51,835 bases of DNA from Candidatus Methylobacter oryzae (GTDB taxonomy: Bacteria > Pseudomonadota > Gammaproteobacteria > Methylococcales > Methylomonadaceae), in the NCBI RefSeq assembly GCF_003994235.2, contig NZ_RYFG02000095.1:1-51835 (forward strand). The letters run 5' to 3'. The notes under the pieces were generated by a model. That model did no database searches, was not told the DNA's origin, and saw nothing but the letters and a program-made list of their open reading frames with translations. The position numbers were made by a program, and so were the translations under genes. Below are positions 18,153 to 28,600 of the stretch, in pieces (within the stretch, counting starts at the first letter, position 1; every line of letters begins with the position of its first letter).

Positions 18153-18873
18153 GTCGAGATGGGACTTATTTTATTGGTGGTTGGTAATAGACGGGCTTCA
18201 GTTTAATTGACCATTGCATCGAAAGGTTTGCTAACAAACTTATAAAAAAATACCTTTAGTTTCAGTTATTTTCATAAGTTTAGTGAATCCTAAAATAAAA
18301 TTGAGTTGCGTCATCTAGAAGCATGGCTAATCCAATTCAGGTAAAGAGAAATAGACAACAAACCGCAATTCTTCATTTCCTCTTTCTCAAGCGGCAAAAG
18401 GCAACCAGTGTTTGTAAGCTTGCAGGGAGTAAGCTCCCGTTTGCTCTGGCGTTTAAGTTAAGCCTTATTTATTTTGTCCGTCAATAAATTTATCGCTATA
18501 CACGAAAACAGCCATCTCGACGGTCTTTTATTTTTTCGCGGTTGCGAAGAATGGGAAAATTTTTTGACGATTCACAAAAACAATTTGGGAATATATAAAA
18601 GCTTACCATGAACCCGCAAAACTCTTTCGGGAGCTTGCAAAATAACGCGGGAGGTAGGTATAAACATCATAAAGCCCGCGCGGTTAAATGTTTGCGGTTC
18701 GACGAGCTTACCGTGCTTAAACGCATCTTAGTTGCCCTGTTTTAGGAATAAAGACGAAATAATCGATGTCGGCTAAGACCTTCCAGGTTTTGAAAACCTG
18801 GAAGGTCTGCATATTGTCTTCGTTCGAATAGCGATATAATCGGCGCACTTAAAAACTATTATTTTGGTTATTG
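18153..18873. other. Long non-coding gap between ygfX and ygfZ
   Basis: These 721 bases carry no gene I can support. They contain several small hairpins: GGGAG-TAAG-CTCCC near 18430, a CGCGGG/CCCGCG stem near 18650-18700, and the 33-nt palindrome at 18776-18808. A 54-codon open frame from 18323 has a basic composition but no family likeness. The gap lies where sdhE would be expected from the E. coli order. Confidence 0.4.
18776..18808. repeat. 33-nt palindromic repeat, copy 2
   Basis: Same perfect 15-base stem as 13944-13976 (AGACCTTCCAGGTTT and complement), with TGA in the loop instead of TGC. Here it is not behind a gene but 65 bases ahead of the ygfZ start, which argues against a pure terminator role. 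Confidence 0.8.
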
Positions 18874-19854
18874 ATGAACGCTGACTGGAAAAACTTTCTG
18901 CTTGCGGAAAACGCAATATTTAAAAACGATATCGATATTACTTTCCCATCGTCCGATCATAAAAGCAGCCAATGCATTTACGCGATTACCGATTTAGGGA
19001 TTTTGGCTGTCGCCGGTGCCGATGCGGCAAAATTTTTACAGGGGCAAATTACTTGTAACATTAACGACATTTCCGAGACGAAAAGCAGCCTGGGCGCAAT
19101 GTGCAATCCCAAAGGCAGGGCGATTACCACTTTTTTACTGGTTAAAAACGCCGATGTTTTTTTGATGGTGTTGCCTAAAGTATTGCTGGAGGCGGTTAAG
19201 AAAAAACTGCAAATGTATGTGTTACGGTCAAAGGTGGTTTTAACGGACAGTTCGGATCAATTGTGCCTGATCGGTTTATCGGATGGAGTGCCGCAGCCTG
19301 TCTATGCATCCGAACAGTTGTTTGCGACAAACCGGCAGGAATATATCGTTGTTAATCTTCAAAACCGTAGCTTGATTATTGCCGAAGTTGATCATGCCAA
19401 AGAGTTTTGGAAAGAACAGGCGCAATTAGGTTTCCAAGCGGAAGATTCAGCGCAATGGCGCTATCTCGACATCATTTCAGGGATTCCCTGGCTGACTGCC
19501 GAAACATCGGAAGAGTTTATTCCGCAAATGCTGAATCTGGATAAGCTGGGCGGCATCAGTTTTAATAAGGGTTGTTATACCGGTCAGGAGATTGTTGCGA
19601 GGACTCACTATTTGGGTAAAGCAAAAAGGGAAATGTTCCTGGCTGAATGCGATGTGCTGGCCGCGCTACCCGAACCTAATTCAACAATTATCGACGACAG
19701 CATCGATACGGAGCAAAGCACAGGCAAAGTTCTGTATGCGCAAAATGGGCAGGATTCTTGTAAAATGCTTGTCGTTCTGCAAATTTCGGATACCGATACT
19801 TATAATCTTAGGTTAAAAAACGACAACCAAGATAAAATCAGACTATTAAGATAA
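18874..19854 (+). CDS. ygfZ: YgfZ folate-binding protein
   Basis: A 326-residue T-protein-like (GcvT fold) protein that uses tetrahydrofolate to support iron-sulfur cluster maintenance and repair of enzymes such as MiaB. The diagnostic KGCYTGQEIVART motif is present around residues 230-242, with the conserved cysteine. The N-terminal folate-binding pattern GADAAKFLQGQITCNINDI is also clear. I use the ATG at 18874; the TTG immediately before it is less likely. It precedes an HDOD gene by 39 bases and is probably cotranscribed with it. Confidence 0.93.
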   Translation: MNADWKNFLLAENAIFKNDIDITFPSSDHKSSQCIYAITDLGILAVAGADAAKFLQGQITCNINDISETKSSLGAMCNPKGRAITTFLLVKNADVFLMVLPKVLLEAVKKKLQMYVLRSKVVLTDSSDQLCLIGLSDGVPQPVYASEQLFATNRQEYIVVNLQNRSLIIAEVDHAKEFWKEQAQLGFQAEDSAQWRYLDIISGIPWLTAETSEEFIPQMLNLDKLGGISFNKGCYTGQEIVARTHYLGKAKREMFLAECDVLAALPEPNSTIIDDSIDTEQSTGKVLYAQNGQDSCKMLVVLQISDTDTYNLRLKNDNQDKIRLLR

Positions 19855-19893
19855 TTTTTTAATACGTATTATTTATCAAGGGATGCAGTAATA

Positions 19894-20736
19894 ATGCAAT
19901 TTACTTCCGTTCAAGGTTTTCTTGATCATGTCCAGTCCGAACTTGACGCTAATCGTCTTGTTTTGCCTACATTGCCCGATATTGCGTTAAAGGTTAAAAA
20001 TGCTGTTACCGACGGCGATATATCGGCCAAGGAGTTGGCTGACATTATCGTCACCGATGTAGCACTGTCGACGCAGGTTATCCGTGTCGCAAACAGCCCT
20101 ATGTATCGCAGTGCATCCGAGATTAATAATATACAAATGGCTGTTTCAAGGCTCGGTAACAACACAATCCGTAGTTTGGTTACCAGTTTGGTTATTAAAC
20201 AGATGTTTTGCCCCTCATCAAAACTGTTGGAAAGCCTGTTCAGGAAAACGTGGGAACAAAGCATCAATGTTTCGGCCATTAGTCGGGCGCTTTGCGCTTT
20301 CGCGCCCCATCTTAATGCTGATGAGGCTATGTTGGGCGGTCTTATTCATCAAATCGGCAAGTTACCTATATTAATGTTGGTTGAGAAAATTCCTGAGTTC
20401 AGGGACAGCCCGACAAGAATGGCGAAATTGCTGGAAAAAGCGCATCCTGCCGTGGGTAAGTTGATTATGGATGCGTGGGATTTTCCTGAAAACTTAAAGC
20501 CCGTCGCCTCTCAATATGTTAATTTTCAGTATGACTCGGGGGCGAAGGCGGATTATGTCGATGTCGTGCAAGTTGCGTTTTTGCAAAGTATCGCCGGAAC
20601 CGATCATCCCGCATGCCGAGTCGATTGTTCTCTTGTTCCTTCATTTAGCAAACTCGGGTTTTCTGCCAGCTCTGAAATATTGGAAATTGAAGATATTTCA
20701 GATGAAGTTGAAATTGCCCGAAACATGCTTTCTTAA
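19894..20736 (+). CDS. HDOD domain protein
   Basis: A 280-residue protein with an HDOD domain (about residues 22-220), a degenerate HD fold. The start LPTLPDIALKVKNAV and the segments LSTQVIRVANSPMYRSA, INNIQMAVSRLGNNTIRSLV and LGGLIHQIGKLPIL are typical. HDOD proteins are regulatory scaffolds, often linked to signalling, motility or stress; they lack the phosphohydrolase residues. No partner kinase or cyclase domain is fused. It sits between ygfZ and the heme A synthase gene on the same strand, with short spacers of 39 and 15 bases, suggesting one transcript. Confidence 0.88.
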   Translation: MQFTSVQGFLDHVQSELDANRLVLPTLPDIALKVKNAVTDGDISAKELADIIVTDVALSTQVIRVANSPMYRSASEINNIQMAVSRLGNNTIRSLVTSLVIKQMFCPSSKLLESLFRKTWEQSINVSAISRALCAFAPHLNADEAMLGGLIHQIGKLPILMLVEKIPEFRDSPTRMAKLLEKAHPAVGKLIMDAWDFPENLKPVASQYVNFQYDSGAKADYVDVVQVAFLQSIAGTDHPACRVDCSLVPSFSKLGFSASSEILEIEDISDEVEIARNMLS

Positions 20737-20751
20737 AAAAGATTTAAAACT

Positions 20752-21744
20752 ATGATTAATGCTGAAGCAGCCGCGCGTTTCCGCCGATTAGGTACGGTTA
20801 CAATTTTTGCCGTTTATTTTGTTATTCTTGTCGGAGGCATCGTCAGGGCTTCCGGGGCAGGTATGGGCTGTCCCGATTGGCCGACCTGCTTTGGGCAATG
20901 GGTGCCGCCGACCAATGAATCGCAGTTACCGGCTAATTATCATCAGATTTATGCCGAACGCGGTTATGAAAATACCCAGTTCAACCCGGTAAAGACCTGG
21001 ACCGAATACACTAATCGACTGGTCGGTGTAACGATTGGTTTTTTGATCTTCCTGACGGCCTGGTCATCGCGTATTTATCTTAGAACAGACAAAACCATTT
21101 TTTATTTGGCGGTCAGCGTGTTTTTTCTGGTCGGATTTCAAGGTTGGCTGGGCTCTTCGGTGGTGGCGAGCAATCTTAAGCCCTTGATGATTACATTGCA
21201 TATGTTACTGGCGTTGTTCATTGTTGCATTGCTTATTTATACGATTACCCGCTCGCAACGGGATGTTATCGCCCGGATTGATATTCGAGCGCTGCCGGAT
21301 AAATTCAGAAGCGTCTTGATCGTGGCAATGATGATGACTTTGGTGCAGGTGGCGATGGGGACTCAAGTCAGGGAAGCGGTGGATTTTATCTCGCATAATC
21401 ATGCTTATATTGAGCGGCAATATTGGCGCGACGACTTTCCGGTCATTTTTTACATACACAGGTCGTTCTCTTCGATTATTTTATTCACTAATCTTTGGTT
21501 AGCCTGGAAGATTATCCGCTCTGTCGATAAAAAAAGCGTGTTGCGGCGCATTGGTTTTTCTCTTGCCGCTTTGGTTGTTACGGCCATTCTTGCCGGTATC
21601 AGCTTGGACAGACTGGGTATGCCTCCGGTAGCCCAGCCGATTCACCTGTTGATGGCTAATCTGATTTTCGGCGCGCAGTTTTTTCTTTTTAGTTGCCTGA
21701 ATTACGCCTCATTAGGCGCGGCATCCTCACAGTCAACGGATTAG
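20752..21744 (+). CDS. ctaA: Heme A synthase (COX15/CtaA family)
   Basis: An inner-membrane protein of 330 residues with about eight helices. It converts heme O to heme A for aa3-type cytochrome oxidases. Typical segments are GGIVRASGAGMGCPDWPTCFGQW in the first helix and loop, LHMLLALFIVALLI, HNHAYIERQYW, FYIHRSF, and QPIHLLMANLIFGA. The first conserved histidine of the EYxHR motif is asparagine here (Asn88, TWTEYTNRLVG). I recall an Asn variant in a Bacteroidetes-like branch, so this may be a subclass rather than a defect. It is cotranscribed with the HDOD gene and followed by a terminator. Confidence 0.85.
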   Translation: MINAEAAARFRRLGTVTIFAVYFVILVGGIVRASGAGMGCPDWPTCFGQWVPPTNESQLPANYHQIYAERGYENTQFNPVKTWTEYTNRLVGVTIGFLIFLTAWSSRIYLRTDKTIFYLAVSVFFLVGFQGWLGSSVVASNLKPLMITLHMLLALFIVALLIYTITRSQRDVIARIDIRALPDKFRSVLIVAMMMTLVQVAMGTQVREAVDFISHNHAYIERQYWRDDFPVIFYIHRSFSSIILFTNLWLAWKIIRSVDKKSVLRRIGFSLAALVVTAILAGISLDRLGMPPVAQPIHLLMANLIFGAQFFLFSCLNYASLGAASSQSTD

Positions 21745-21805
21745 TTTAATCGGATTAGAAGTCTAATCTCATTTTGTGAGATTAACAGACAGACGCTAAG
21801 ATTTT

Positions 21806-21855
21806 AAAAAGGGAATACGGTAATTGCTTATGCATTTGCCGTGTTCCCTTTTTTA
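21806..21855 (+). terminator. Rho-independent terminator after heme A synthase
   Basis: AAAAAGGGAA and a following ACGG pair with CCGT and TTCCCTTTTTT around a loop. The A-rich arm and T-run make it work in either direction. It closes the ygfZ-HDOD-ctaA unit. Confidence 0.8.
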
Positions 21856-21943
21856 CTCGCCTATAAAATAAGCCATTTTATTTCAGCCAAAAGTCTTATT
21901 AAATGTAGAATGGCAAAAACAAATATAGAAATCCCGGTTATTA

Positions 21944-23044
21944 ATGGCAACTCGATACCAATCTCCAAGTCTACATTTTCTAAGAGACACGTTTAAGTGT
22001 TTTTTACCCAATCCCCAAGTTGTTGCGCTGGCAATTATCCTGACTGTCAGCTTTGTGCTGATCTACTCGTTATCCGATTTGTTGATGCCGGCTTTTGTAT
22101 CGATTGTGCTGGCGTATTTGCTTGAGGGCTTGGTCAATAAGGCGGAAAACATGAATATGCCGCGTTTGGCGGCCGTGTACCTGGTATTTTCAGTCTTTAT
22201 GGGCTGTCTGGTTTTTTTATTGTTTTATTTGATTCCGCTGGTTTCGCAACAGGCAATCGAGCTTGTCCAGAATATTCCGGAGATATTGAATAGGGCGCAG
22301 GCCGGCATTATGAGCTTACCGGACATGTATCCCGAGTTTATCTCGGAAAACAAAATCCAGCAGATGATGTTCGCGGTGCAGCGGGAGTTGTTGACTTACG
22401 GGCAGAATATATTGTCGTACTCGGCCGCATCAGTGGTGGGATTGGTCAGTGTGATGATCTACCTGTTCCTCGTACCGATGATGGTGTTTTTCTTTTTAAA
22501 AGATAAACAGCTGTTAATCGCCTGGTTTTTACAGTTCATACCTAAAGACAGGAACTTGACCATACGTGTTTGGGAGGAAGTCGATATGCAGATCGGCAAT
22601 TATGTACGCGGCAAATTCGGCGAAGTTTTTATTCTTTGGGCGGTGAGCTACGCGACTTACGCCGCCATGGGCCTGAATTACGCGATGTTGTTGGCTGTTT
22701 TGATGGGCTTGCAGGTGATCATTCCCTACATTGGGGCAACGCTGGTGACTTTTCCGGTTTTGGGCGTCGCCTATTTCCAGTGGGGATTGAACGGCGAGGA
22801 GTTTATGTACGTTGTTATCGCGTACTCAATCATTCAAGCGCTCGACGGTGTGGTCTTAGTGCCGGTGTTATTTTCCGAAGCCGTTAATTTACATGCCATT
22901 GCTATTATTATTGCGATTTTGTTTTTCGGCGGTTTATGGGGTTTTTGGGGCGTATTTCTGGCAATTCCGCTAGCGACCGTTGTCAAGGCGGTGTTGACGG
23001 CCTGGCCGCGGATTGACGATAACAGTACCGGTATAAGTCTTTAA
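21944..23044 (+). CDS. AI-2E family transporter (PerM/TqsA type)
   Basis: A 366-residue inner-membrane protein with about eight helices. The chain shows an early two-helix pair, a soluble middle segment (residues about 95-150, VQNIPEILNRAQAGIMSLPD) and family motifs near FVSIVLAYLLEGLVN, DMQIGNYVRGKFGEV, QVIIPYIGATLVTFPV and WGFWGVFLAIPLATVVKAVL. Family members export autoinducer-2 or act as Na/H antiporters; the substrate is not resolved here. It has its own gap of 199 bases upstream with a terminator, so it is probably a separate transcript, and it is convergent with phoH2. Confidence 0.9.
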   Translation: MATRYQSPSLHFLRDTFKCFLPNPQVVALAIILTVSFVLIYSLSDLLMPAFVSIVLAYLLEGLVNKAENMNMPRLAAVYLVFSVFMGCLVFLLFYLIPLVSQQAIELVQNIPEILNRAQAGIMSLPDMYPEFISENKIQQMMFAVQRELLTYGQNILSYSAASVVGLVSVMIYLFLVPMMVFFFLKDKQLLIAWFLQFIPKDRNLTIRVWEEVDMQIGNYVRGKFGEVFILWAVSYATYAAMGLNYAMLLAVLMGLQVIIPYIGATLVTFPVLGVAYFQWGLNGEEFMYVVIAYSIIQALDGVVLVPVLFSEAVNLHAIAIIIAILFFGGLWGFWGVFLAIPLATVVKAVLTAWPRIDDNSTGISL

Positions 23045-23077
23045 AAGTTATGCCGGCAATCTTGTATAAGCGGGCAA

Positions 23078-24493
23078 TCACAAAATATCCGAAGCGTAAT
23101 CGGCCAAGCGCGAGCGTTCGCCTCGCCGCAATGTGATGTGCGCGCCATGCTGCCAAGTTTTAAAACGGTCGACAACATAAGTCAGCCCGGAAGTCGTCGG
23201 CGTTAAATAAGGCGTGTCGATCTGAGACAGGTTGCCGATACAGATGATTTTGGTTCCCGGTCCGGCACGCGTTATCAGCGTTTTCATTTGTTTCGATGTC
23301 AGGTTCTGCGCTTCATCGATAATCAGGTAACGGTTCAGGAAAGTGCGGCCGCGCATAAAGTTAAGCGATCTGATTTTGATCCGGTTCATAATAATGTTGC
23401 TGGTTGCGCTTTGTTCCCATTCTCCATGTTCCGGATTTTTACCGAGCAGTTCGAGATTATCGATTAAGGCGCCCATCCACGGCGCCATTTTTTCTTCTTC
23501 GGTGCCGGGCAGAAAGCCGATATCTTCGCCGACAGGGACGGTTTCGCGGGTCATGATAATTTCCTGGTAGGTTTTGTTTTCCAGGGTCAGGGTGAGTCCG
23601 GCGGCCAATGCCAGAAGGGTTTTGCCGGTCCCGGCCGTGCCCAGCAAGGTGACAAAATCGATGTTGGGATCTAACAACACATTGAGGGCGAAGTTCTGTT
23701 CGCGGTTTTTTGCGGTAATGCCCCAGACATTGTTATGTTTGGCGCGATAATCTTTTGCCAGCTCCAAGACCGCAGTGTTCCCTTCGCAGGAGCGGACGAT
23801 GGCTTCAAAATTGGTTTCGTCTTCAATGTATAAATATTGGTTTGGATACCATTCGGCGACAACAGGGTCTTCCAATTTATAAAAAGTGCGGTTCTTCTCT
23901 TGCCAGGATTGCATTTTGGCGCCGTGCACTTCCCAAAAATCTTTTTCCAAGGCTGTTGCTCCGCTGTATAACAAATCGATGTCATCCAGGGTTTGGTCGT
24001 TATGGTAATCCTCGGCAAGCAATTCCAATGTCGCCGCTTTGATGCGCATGTTGATGTCTTTCGAAACCAGGATAACGGTGGTGTCGGGCAGTTCCTTGGT
24101 TAGCGCCAAAACGATGCGCAGTATCGAATTGTCGGCAAGGTTGCCGGGCATGCTTTCCGGCAGCAATGCCGTCATGGTGCTGGTCTGGAAATATAAACGC
24201 CCGGCATCGGCAATATCGATGTTCGGCCCGTGCTTTATACTCGATAACGGCAGTCCGTCGTTGATGGTTTGCTGATTGGCATCGCAGATTAATTCATCCA
24301 GGAATCGGCTGACTTGTCTGACATTGCGCGCCAGCTCGGTCAGGCCTTTTTTGGCGTGATCCAGTTCTTCCAAGACAATCATCGGAATGAAGATGTCATG
24401 TTCCTTAAAACGGAAAATAGCCGTTGGATCATGCATCAACACATTGGTATCGAGGACAAACAGCTTTTTATCCGGCGAGGAATGGATATTCAT
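23078..24493 (-). CDS. PIN-PhoH family protein (PhoH2)
   Basis: A 471-residue protein that fuses an N-terminal PIN ribonuclease domain (residues about 10-150, FVLDTNVLMHDPTAIF and EELDHAKKGLTELARN) to a PhoH ATPase domain (about 230-471, Walker A LLGTAGTGKTLLALAAG, Walker B YLIIDEAQNLTSKQM). PhoH2 proteins unwind and cut RNA. The first PIN aspartate is kept. It overlaps the bcp gene by 4 bases and is the last gene of a gcvR-bcp-phoH2 unit. Confidence 0.93.
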   Translation of the reverse strand: MNIHSSPDKKLFVLDTNVLMHDPTAIFRFKEHDIFIPMIVLEELDHAKKGLTELARNVRQVSRFLDELICDANQQTINDGLPLSSIKHGPNIDIADAGRLYFQTSTMTALLPESMPGNLADNSILRIVLALTKELPDTTVILVSKDINMRIKAATLELLAEDYHNDQTLDDIDLLYSGATALEKDFWEVHGAKMQSWQEKNRTFYKLEDPVVAEWYPNQYLYIEDETNFEAIVRSCEGNTAVLELAKDYRAKHNNVWGITAKNREQNFALNVLLDPNIDFVTLLGTAGTGKTLLALAAGLTLTLENKTYQEIIMTRETVPVGEDIGFLPGTEEEKMAPWMGALIDNLELLGKNPEHGEWEQSATSNIIMNRIKIRSLNFMRGRTFLNRYLIIDEAQNLTSKQMKTLITRAGPGTKIICIGNLSQIDTPYLTPTTSGLTYVVDRFKTWQHGAHITLRRGERSRLADYASDIL

Positions 24494-24966
24494 GATCGGG
24501 AACCTGTGAGTTCATCTAAGGCTTGCAGGACTTCTTCGCAATGATCCTTAACTTTGACTTTGCGCCATTCGCGGACCAGCACGCCCTGGGGATCGATCAG
24601 GAAAGTGCTGCGTTCGATACCTCGTACCTGTTTGCCGTACATGTTTTTCATTTTGATTACGTCGAATAGCTGGCACAACGTTTCATCCGCGTCTGAAAGC
24701 AGGTCGAAAGGAAATTCCTGCTTGCATTTAAAACCTTCGTGAACGCGGACAGTGTCACGGGACACGCCTACGATGACGGTATTCAGCGCGGCGAATCTTT
24801 CGATGTTATCGCGAAAGCTTTGGCCTTCCTGAGTGCAGCCCGGCGTGTTGTCTTTAGGGTAAAAATAAAGGACAAGGTATTTATTTCTGTAGTCGCTTAG
24901 CTTTACCGTTTTATCACCGGTCGATAAAGCCTCAAAATCGGGTATCGTATTGCCGAGAGTTATCAT
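24490..24966 (-). CDS. bcp: Peroxiredoxin of the BCP/PrxQ type
   Basis: A 158-residue thiol peroxidase that reduces hydroperoxides. The peroxidatic cysteine is Cys44 in YPKDNTPGCTQEGQSFRD. The alpha-2 resolving cysteine found five residues later in E. coli BCP is Gln49 here. Cys81 (GFKCKQEF) sits at the spacing of the alpha-3 resolving cysteine seen in other PrxQ proteins, and Cys98 is another candidate, so the enzyme may form its disulfide that way. It lies directly downstream of gcvR, as in E. coli, and overlaps phoH2 by 4 bases. Confidence 0.93.
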   Translation of the reverse strand: MITLGNTIPDFEALSTGDKTVKLSDYRNKYLVLYFYPKDNTPGCTQEGQSFRDNIERFAALNTVIVGVSRDTVRVHEGFKCKQEFPFDLLSDADETLCQLFDVIKMKNMYGKQVRGIERSTFLIDPQGVLVREWRKVKVKDHCEEVLQALDELTGSRS

Positions 24967-24974
24967 GATCAGAA

Positions 24975-25559
24975 TTACCGTTTTATAGGTTCAAGAATCG
25001 CATCTATATTGAGTTGGTCGCAAAAATCCAAAAATTCTTCGCGTAAAGCTAAAAGATGCAGCTGCGGCGGAATCAAAATCACAAATTTAGTCGAGAACAC
25101 CGAGGTTTGGATATAGGGAGCTTGATAGCAGCTGCCGGTTATTTCCTCAATATCTATCTGCCGATCGAACAGGAAGGAAGTAATGGCTTCTGTGATGTTA
25201 TCGCGGTCCAGGGATATTGTTTCCAGTGAGTATGGAACGCAGTCTTTGGGTTTGTCTTTTGGATCTGGCCGTAATGTGTGGATTTTAAGGTCCAGTCGTC
25301 TTTGGATAGTGTCTAGCGTATTTTCAAATTTGGCTATTTGATTCCAATTACCTTGGATAAGCAGGTATGCCGCGGAGGATTGCGCGAGGCGGGAAGATCT
25401 TATTTCCAAAATGCTACATTTACAGTCGCGTACGATGGGTAATATTTCGGCAATAAAATTAGTCTGATTGTGGCCTAAGGCGGTGATAGCTAATTGCATT
25501 TCGTTTCTTGGAAGTTTTTTTTGGAGTTTATCATTAAATTGCCGAAACTTGATGAACAT
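24975..25559 (-). CDS. gcvR: GcvR-like tandem ACT-domain regulator
   Basis: A 194-residue protein with two ACT domains (about residues 20-95 and 110-190) like the glycine cleavage repressor GcvR, a partner of the activator GcvA. ACT motifs such as MQLAITALGHNQTNFIAEIL and the second half QTSVFSTKFVILIPPQ are visible. The gene order gcvR-bcp is conserved with E. coli, which supports the name. The start may instead be the ATG at 25499, which begins the first ACT domain; neither start has a strong ribosome-binding site. It is divergent from the large SPOR protein. Confidence 0.78.
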   Translation of the reverse strand: MFIKFRQFNDKLQKKLPRNEMQLAITALGHNQTNFIAEILPIVRDCKCSILEIRSSRLAQSSAAYLLIQGNWNQIAKFENTLDTIQRRLDLKIHTLRPDPKDKPKDCVPYSLETISLDRDNITEAITSFLFDRQIDIEEITGSCYQAPYIQTSVFSTKFVILIPPQLHLLALREEFLDFCDQLNIDAILEPIKR

Positions 25560-25642
25560 TAAGTTTGTTTGATATTAATAATGAATAAAATGTTCTATAT
25601 TTAATCGTAATATCTTAATTCCTCATTTTGCTGAGTCTGAAT

Positions 25643-28600
25643 ATGACCGATCCAATAGATAAAAAATCAAAAGAAAAACGCGATAATCTCGATGTTGATT
25701 TGGATGCGATGCTGGATGAGGCGGAATCTTCTTTGCTTCCAAGGGATGAGTTTAAAGACGATGACGATACTATCGATAGGTTGTTAATGGATGCCGGTTT
25801 TGATACCGATGACGAAATAATGCCGTCAAAGGCAAGAGCAGATGTCGGCTTACATGATGAGTTGGATGATTTTTTAGACTTTGACGATTTTGGAGAAGAT
25901 TTCAATGCTCAGGAAAAACCTTCGGCAGCCGTTGCGGAATTAGCAGAGCCGGTAGGGAGTTCACCTGATTTTCCGTTAACTGATAGTCAGGATGAAGAAG
26001 ATGCTATCGATAGGCTGTTGATGAATGCCCAGCTTGATGCGGATAATTCCGATGAGCTTGACGAGTTGAATGATTTTTCTGACTTTAGCGATTTTGCTGA
26101 ACCGGACCCTATGCCGGCGGACGAGACTAATGAGCCTGAATTAGCCGCAGATAGCCTATCCACGTTTACTGACGATGCGGTTTTAACAGACGAAATTGAT
26201 GCTGTCGATAAGTCCGGCAGGGGAGATGAAGACGAGGTTGAAGTACCGGCTCCGGCTATGGCGGCAGTTAGAGAGCCGACTTTAGAAGCCGGCTCTGTCG
26301 ATATTGATGAGGAATTGGATTCCTTCTCGGATTTTAGCGATTTCGTTGAACCGGATCCCATTCCGGTAATTGACGAGCCTGAACAAGTTGCAGAAAATTT
26401 ATCTGCGCATGACGAGGAAGAGTTGCAGGATGAAATTGATGATTTTTTCAGTCTCGACGGTTTTGATGAGTCGGATTTGATTCAGGATGATCAGGTTAAA
26501 TCGTCGATCGCTGCTGAAGTAGAGTCAGAGCCGGGGCAGCCGGCAGCTTTTGAACCGCCTTCCAATAATGCTGGCCTGTCGGATGAGATTGATGATTTTT
26601 TAAATTTCGACGGTCTTGATCAACCGGATCCGGTCCAAGATGTGCTGGTTAAATCATCGGTCCCTACTGATACGGAGATTAATCCGCAGCAGTCGGCGGA
26701 GTTTGAACGCTCCATCGATACTAATGCCGGTCTGCCGGATGAAATTGATGACTTTTTCAGTCAGGGCGGTTTTGATGAGTCGGATATGATCCTGGATGAT
26801 GTTGAATCGTCTATTCCGGCTAAGGTGGAGGCTGATCAAGAACAGCAGGTGGAATCATCTGTCAATGAAAATGCCGCGTTTGCTGATGAACTTGACGATT
26901 TTTTCAGTCCTGGAAGCTTTGACGAATCGGATATGATTCAGGATGATGACGTTCCCGTTAAGGCAGAGCCGCAAGCAGTTGTTGAGCCATCTTTCGGCGC
27001 TGAGCCGGCGGATGAGATGGATGATTTTTTCAATCTTGGCGGTTTCGACGAGTCCGATATGATCGAGGATGATGTTGAATCGCCTGCTCCGGCTAAGGTA
27101 GAGGCTGATCAAGAACAGCAGGCAGAATCTCTTGGCGATGAAAATGCCGCGTTTGCTGATGAATTTGACGATTTTTTCAGTCCTGGAAGTTTTGACGAAT
27201 CGGATATGATTCAGGATGATGGCGTTGAATCATCCAATTCTCTTCCTGAAGTAGCGCCTAATCAAGAACAGCAAGTTAGCGTTGGAGAATCCAGTGGCTT
27301 ACAGAACGATGAAAATAGCTTTGATAGTTTATTCATGGATTCTGACTTTAATGAGGAGGATGCATTAGAGCAGGCGGTCGATAAGAAAGATGAATTCGGC
27401 GACGATACGGATTTAAGCGAAATTGATGAGTTCTTTCAGTTGGATGAGGTGAGTGACGACTTCTCCAAGGAAACAGGAGAGGCTGATTTAACAGGGGGCG
27501 AACGATCAACTCAAGATGAAGATGATTTTCTGTTGCCGGATTTCGATATTACTGCCGACATGGAAACTTCCGATATGGGCAGCAACCCAGGCACTAAAAC
27601 AGATGATTTGGCTGATGCGTTTGGAGATAGTGATTTTCTGGACGAAGATGATGTTATACAGGCTTTTAAACCGGAAATACCGGAACTCAAGCCGGGAGAT
27701 GACGATTCGGTTTTTGAGGCCCAGCCGAAACAAGCCGCAGATACGGTTTCGGAAAATCCTGAAAATGCAAAAAACAGTGCCTCAGCATCCGGGCAGGGGG
27801 ATGTTAAAAAGCAGTTGGAAGATGCTGAGCGTAGGGTTAAAAAAGCAAAGCTCTTCGCTTATATTGCGTTAGGATTCGGTACTGTAGCGTTAAGCGCAGC
27901 CGCCGGCTTGGGAGTGATGACCTATAATGCAAAATCCGAGGTTTCAAAGCTGACGGAAACAGTGACAAGCCTTGAGGCAAGCTTGGCGAAGAATGCTGAA
28001 AATAACCCTAAGGAAGAAATCAATGCTGTGATGGATTCTGTTGTGCAGTTGAACCAGAAAGTCTACGGGTTCATAACGGAGCTTAAAGGGAGTCCCCAGT
28101 CTCTAGCCGATCTTTTAAACAATAAAGTGCCTGATATTGCGGCAAAGCAGGACATGGTCAGTAAGGCCTTGGACATGCTGCAAACTAAAGTCGGGGGCGA
28201 AGGAAGAATGCCTTTGTTGGAATCGTTAGTTGCCGCTCCTATCAAGACCGAGGCCGTCCATGAACCGGCGGCGCCGGCCAAAATCGAGCCAGCCCAAGAG
28301 CATGCTCCGAGCAAAGCGAGTGAAGCGCATCCGTCCAAGGAAAAAAACGCGCATGAAGTTGCCCCCACTAAAGAAAGGGCAAAGCACGAAGAAGCATCTG
28401 CCAAGGCAGAGCCTGTTCCTGAAGCGGCGCCCGCCAAAGCTAAAACTCAAGAAGAGGCCGAACCGGTTATCCCTCCGAAAGCTATCTTGAAAAAAGAGGA
28501 GCCTGCAAAAATAAACGAGCCAACAACTGTTGGGAAGTGGGGGGTCAATCTGGCCGCGTTCAAACAGGAGTGGTTTGCTAAAAGCAAAGCCGCCGAATTT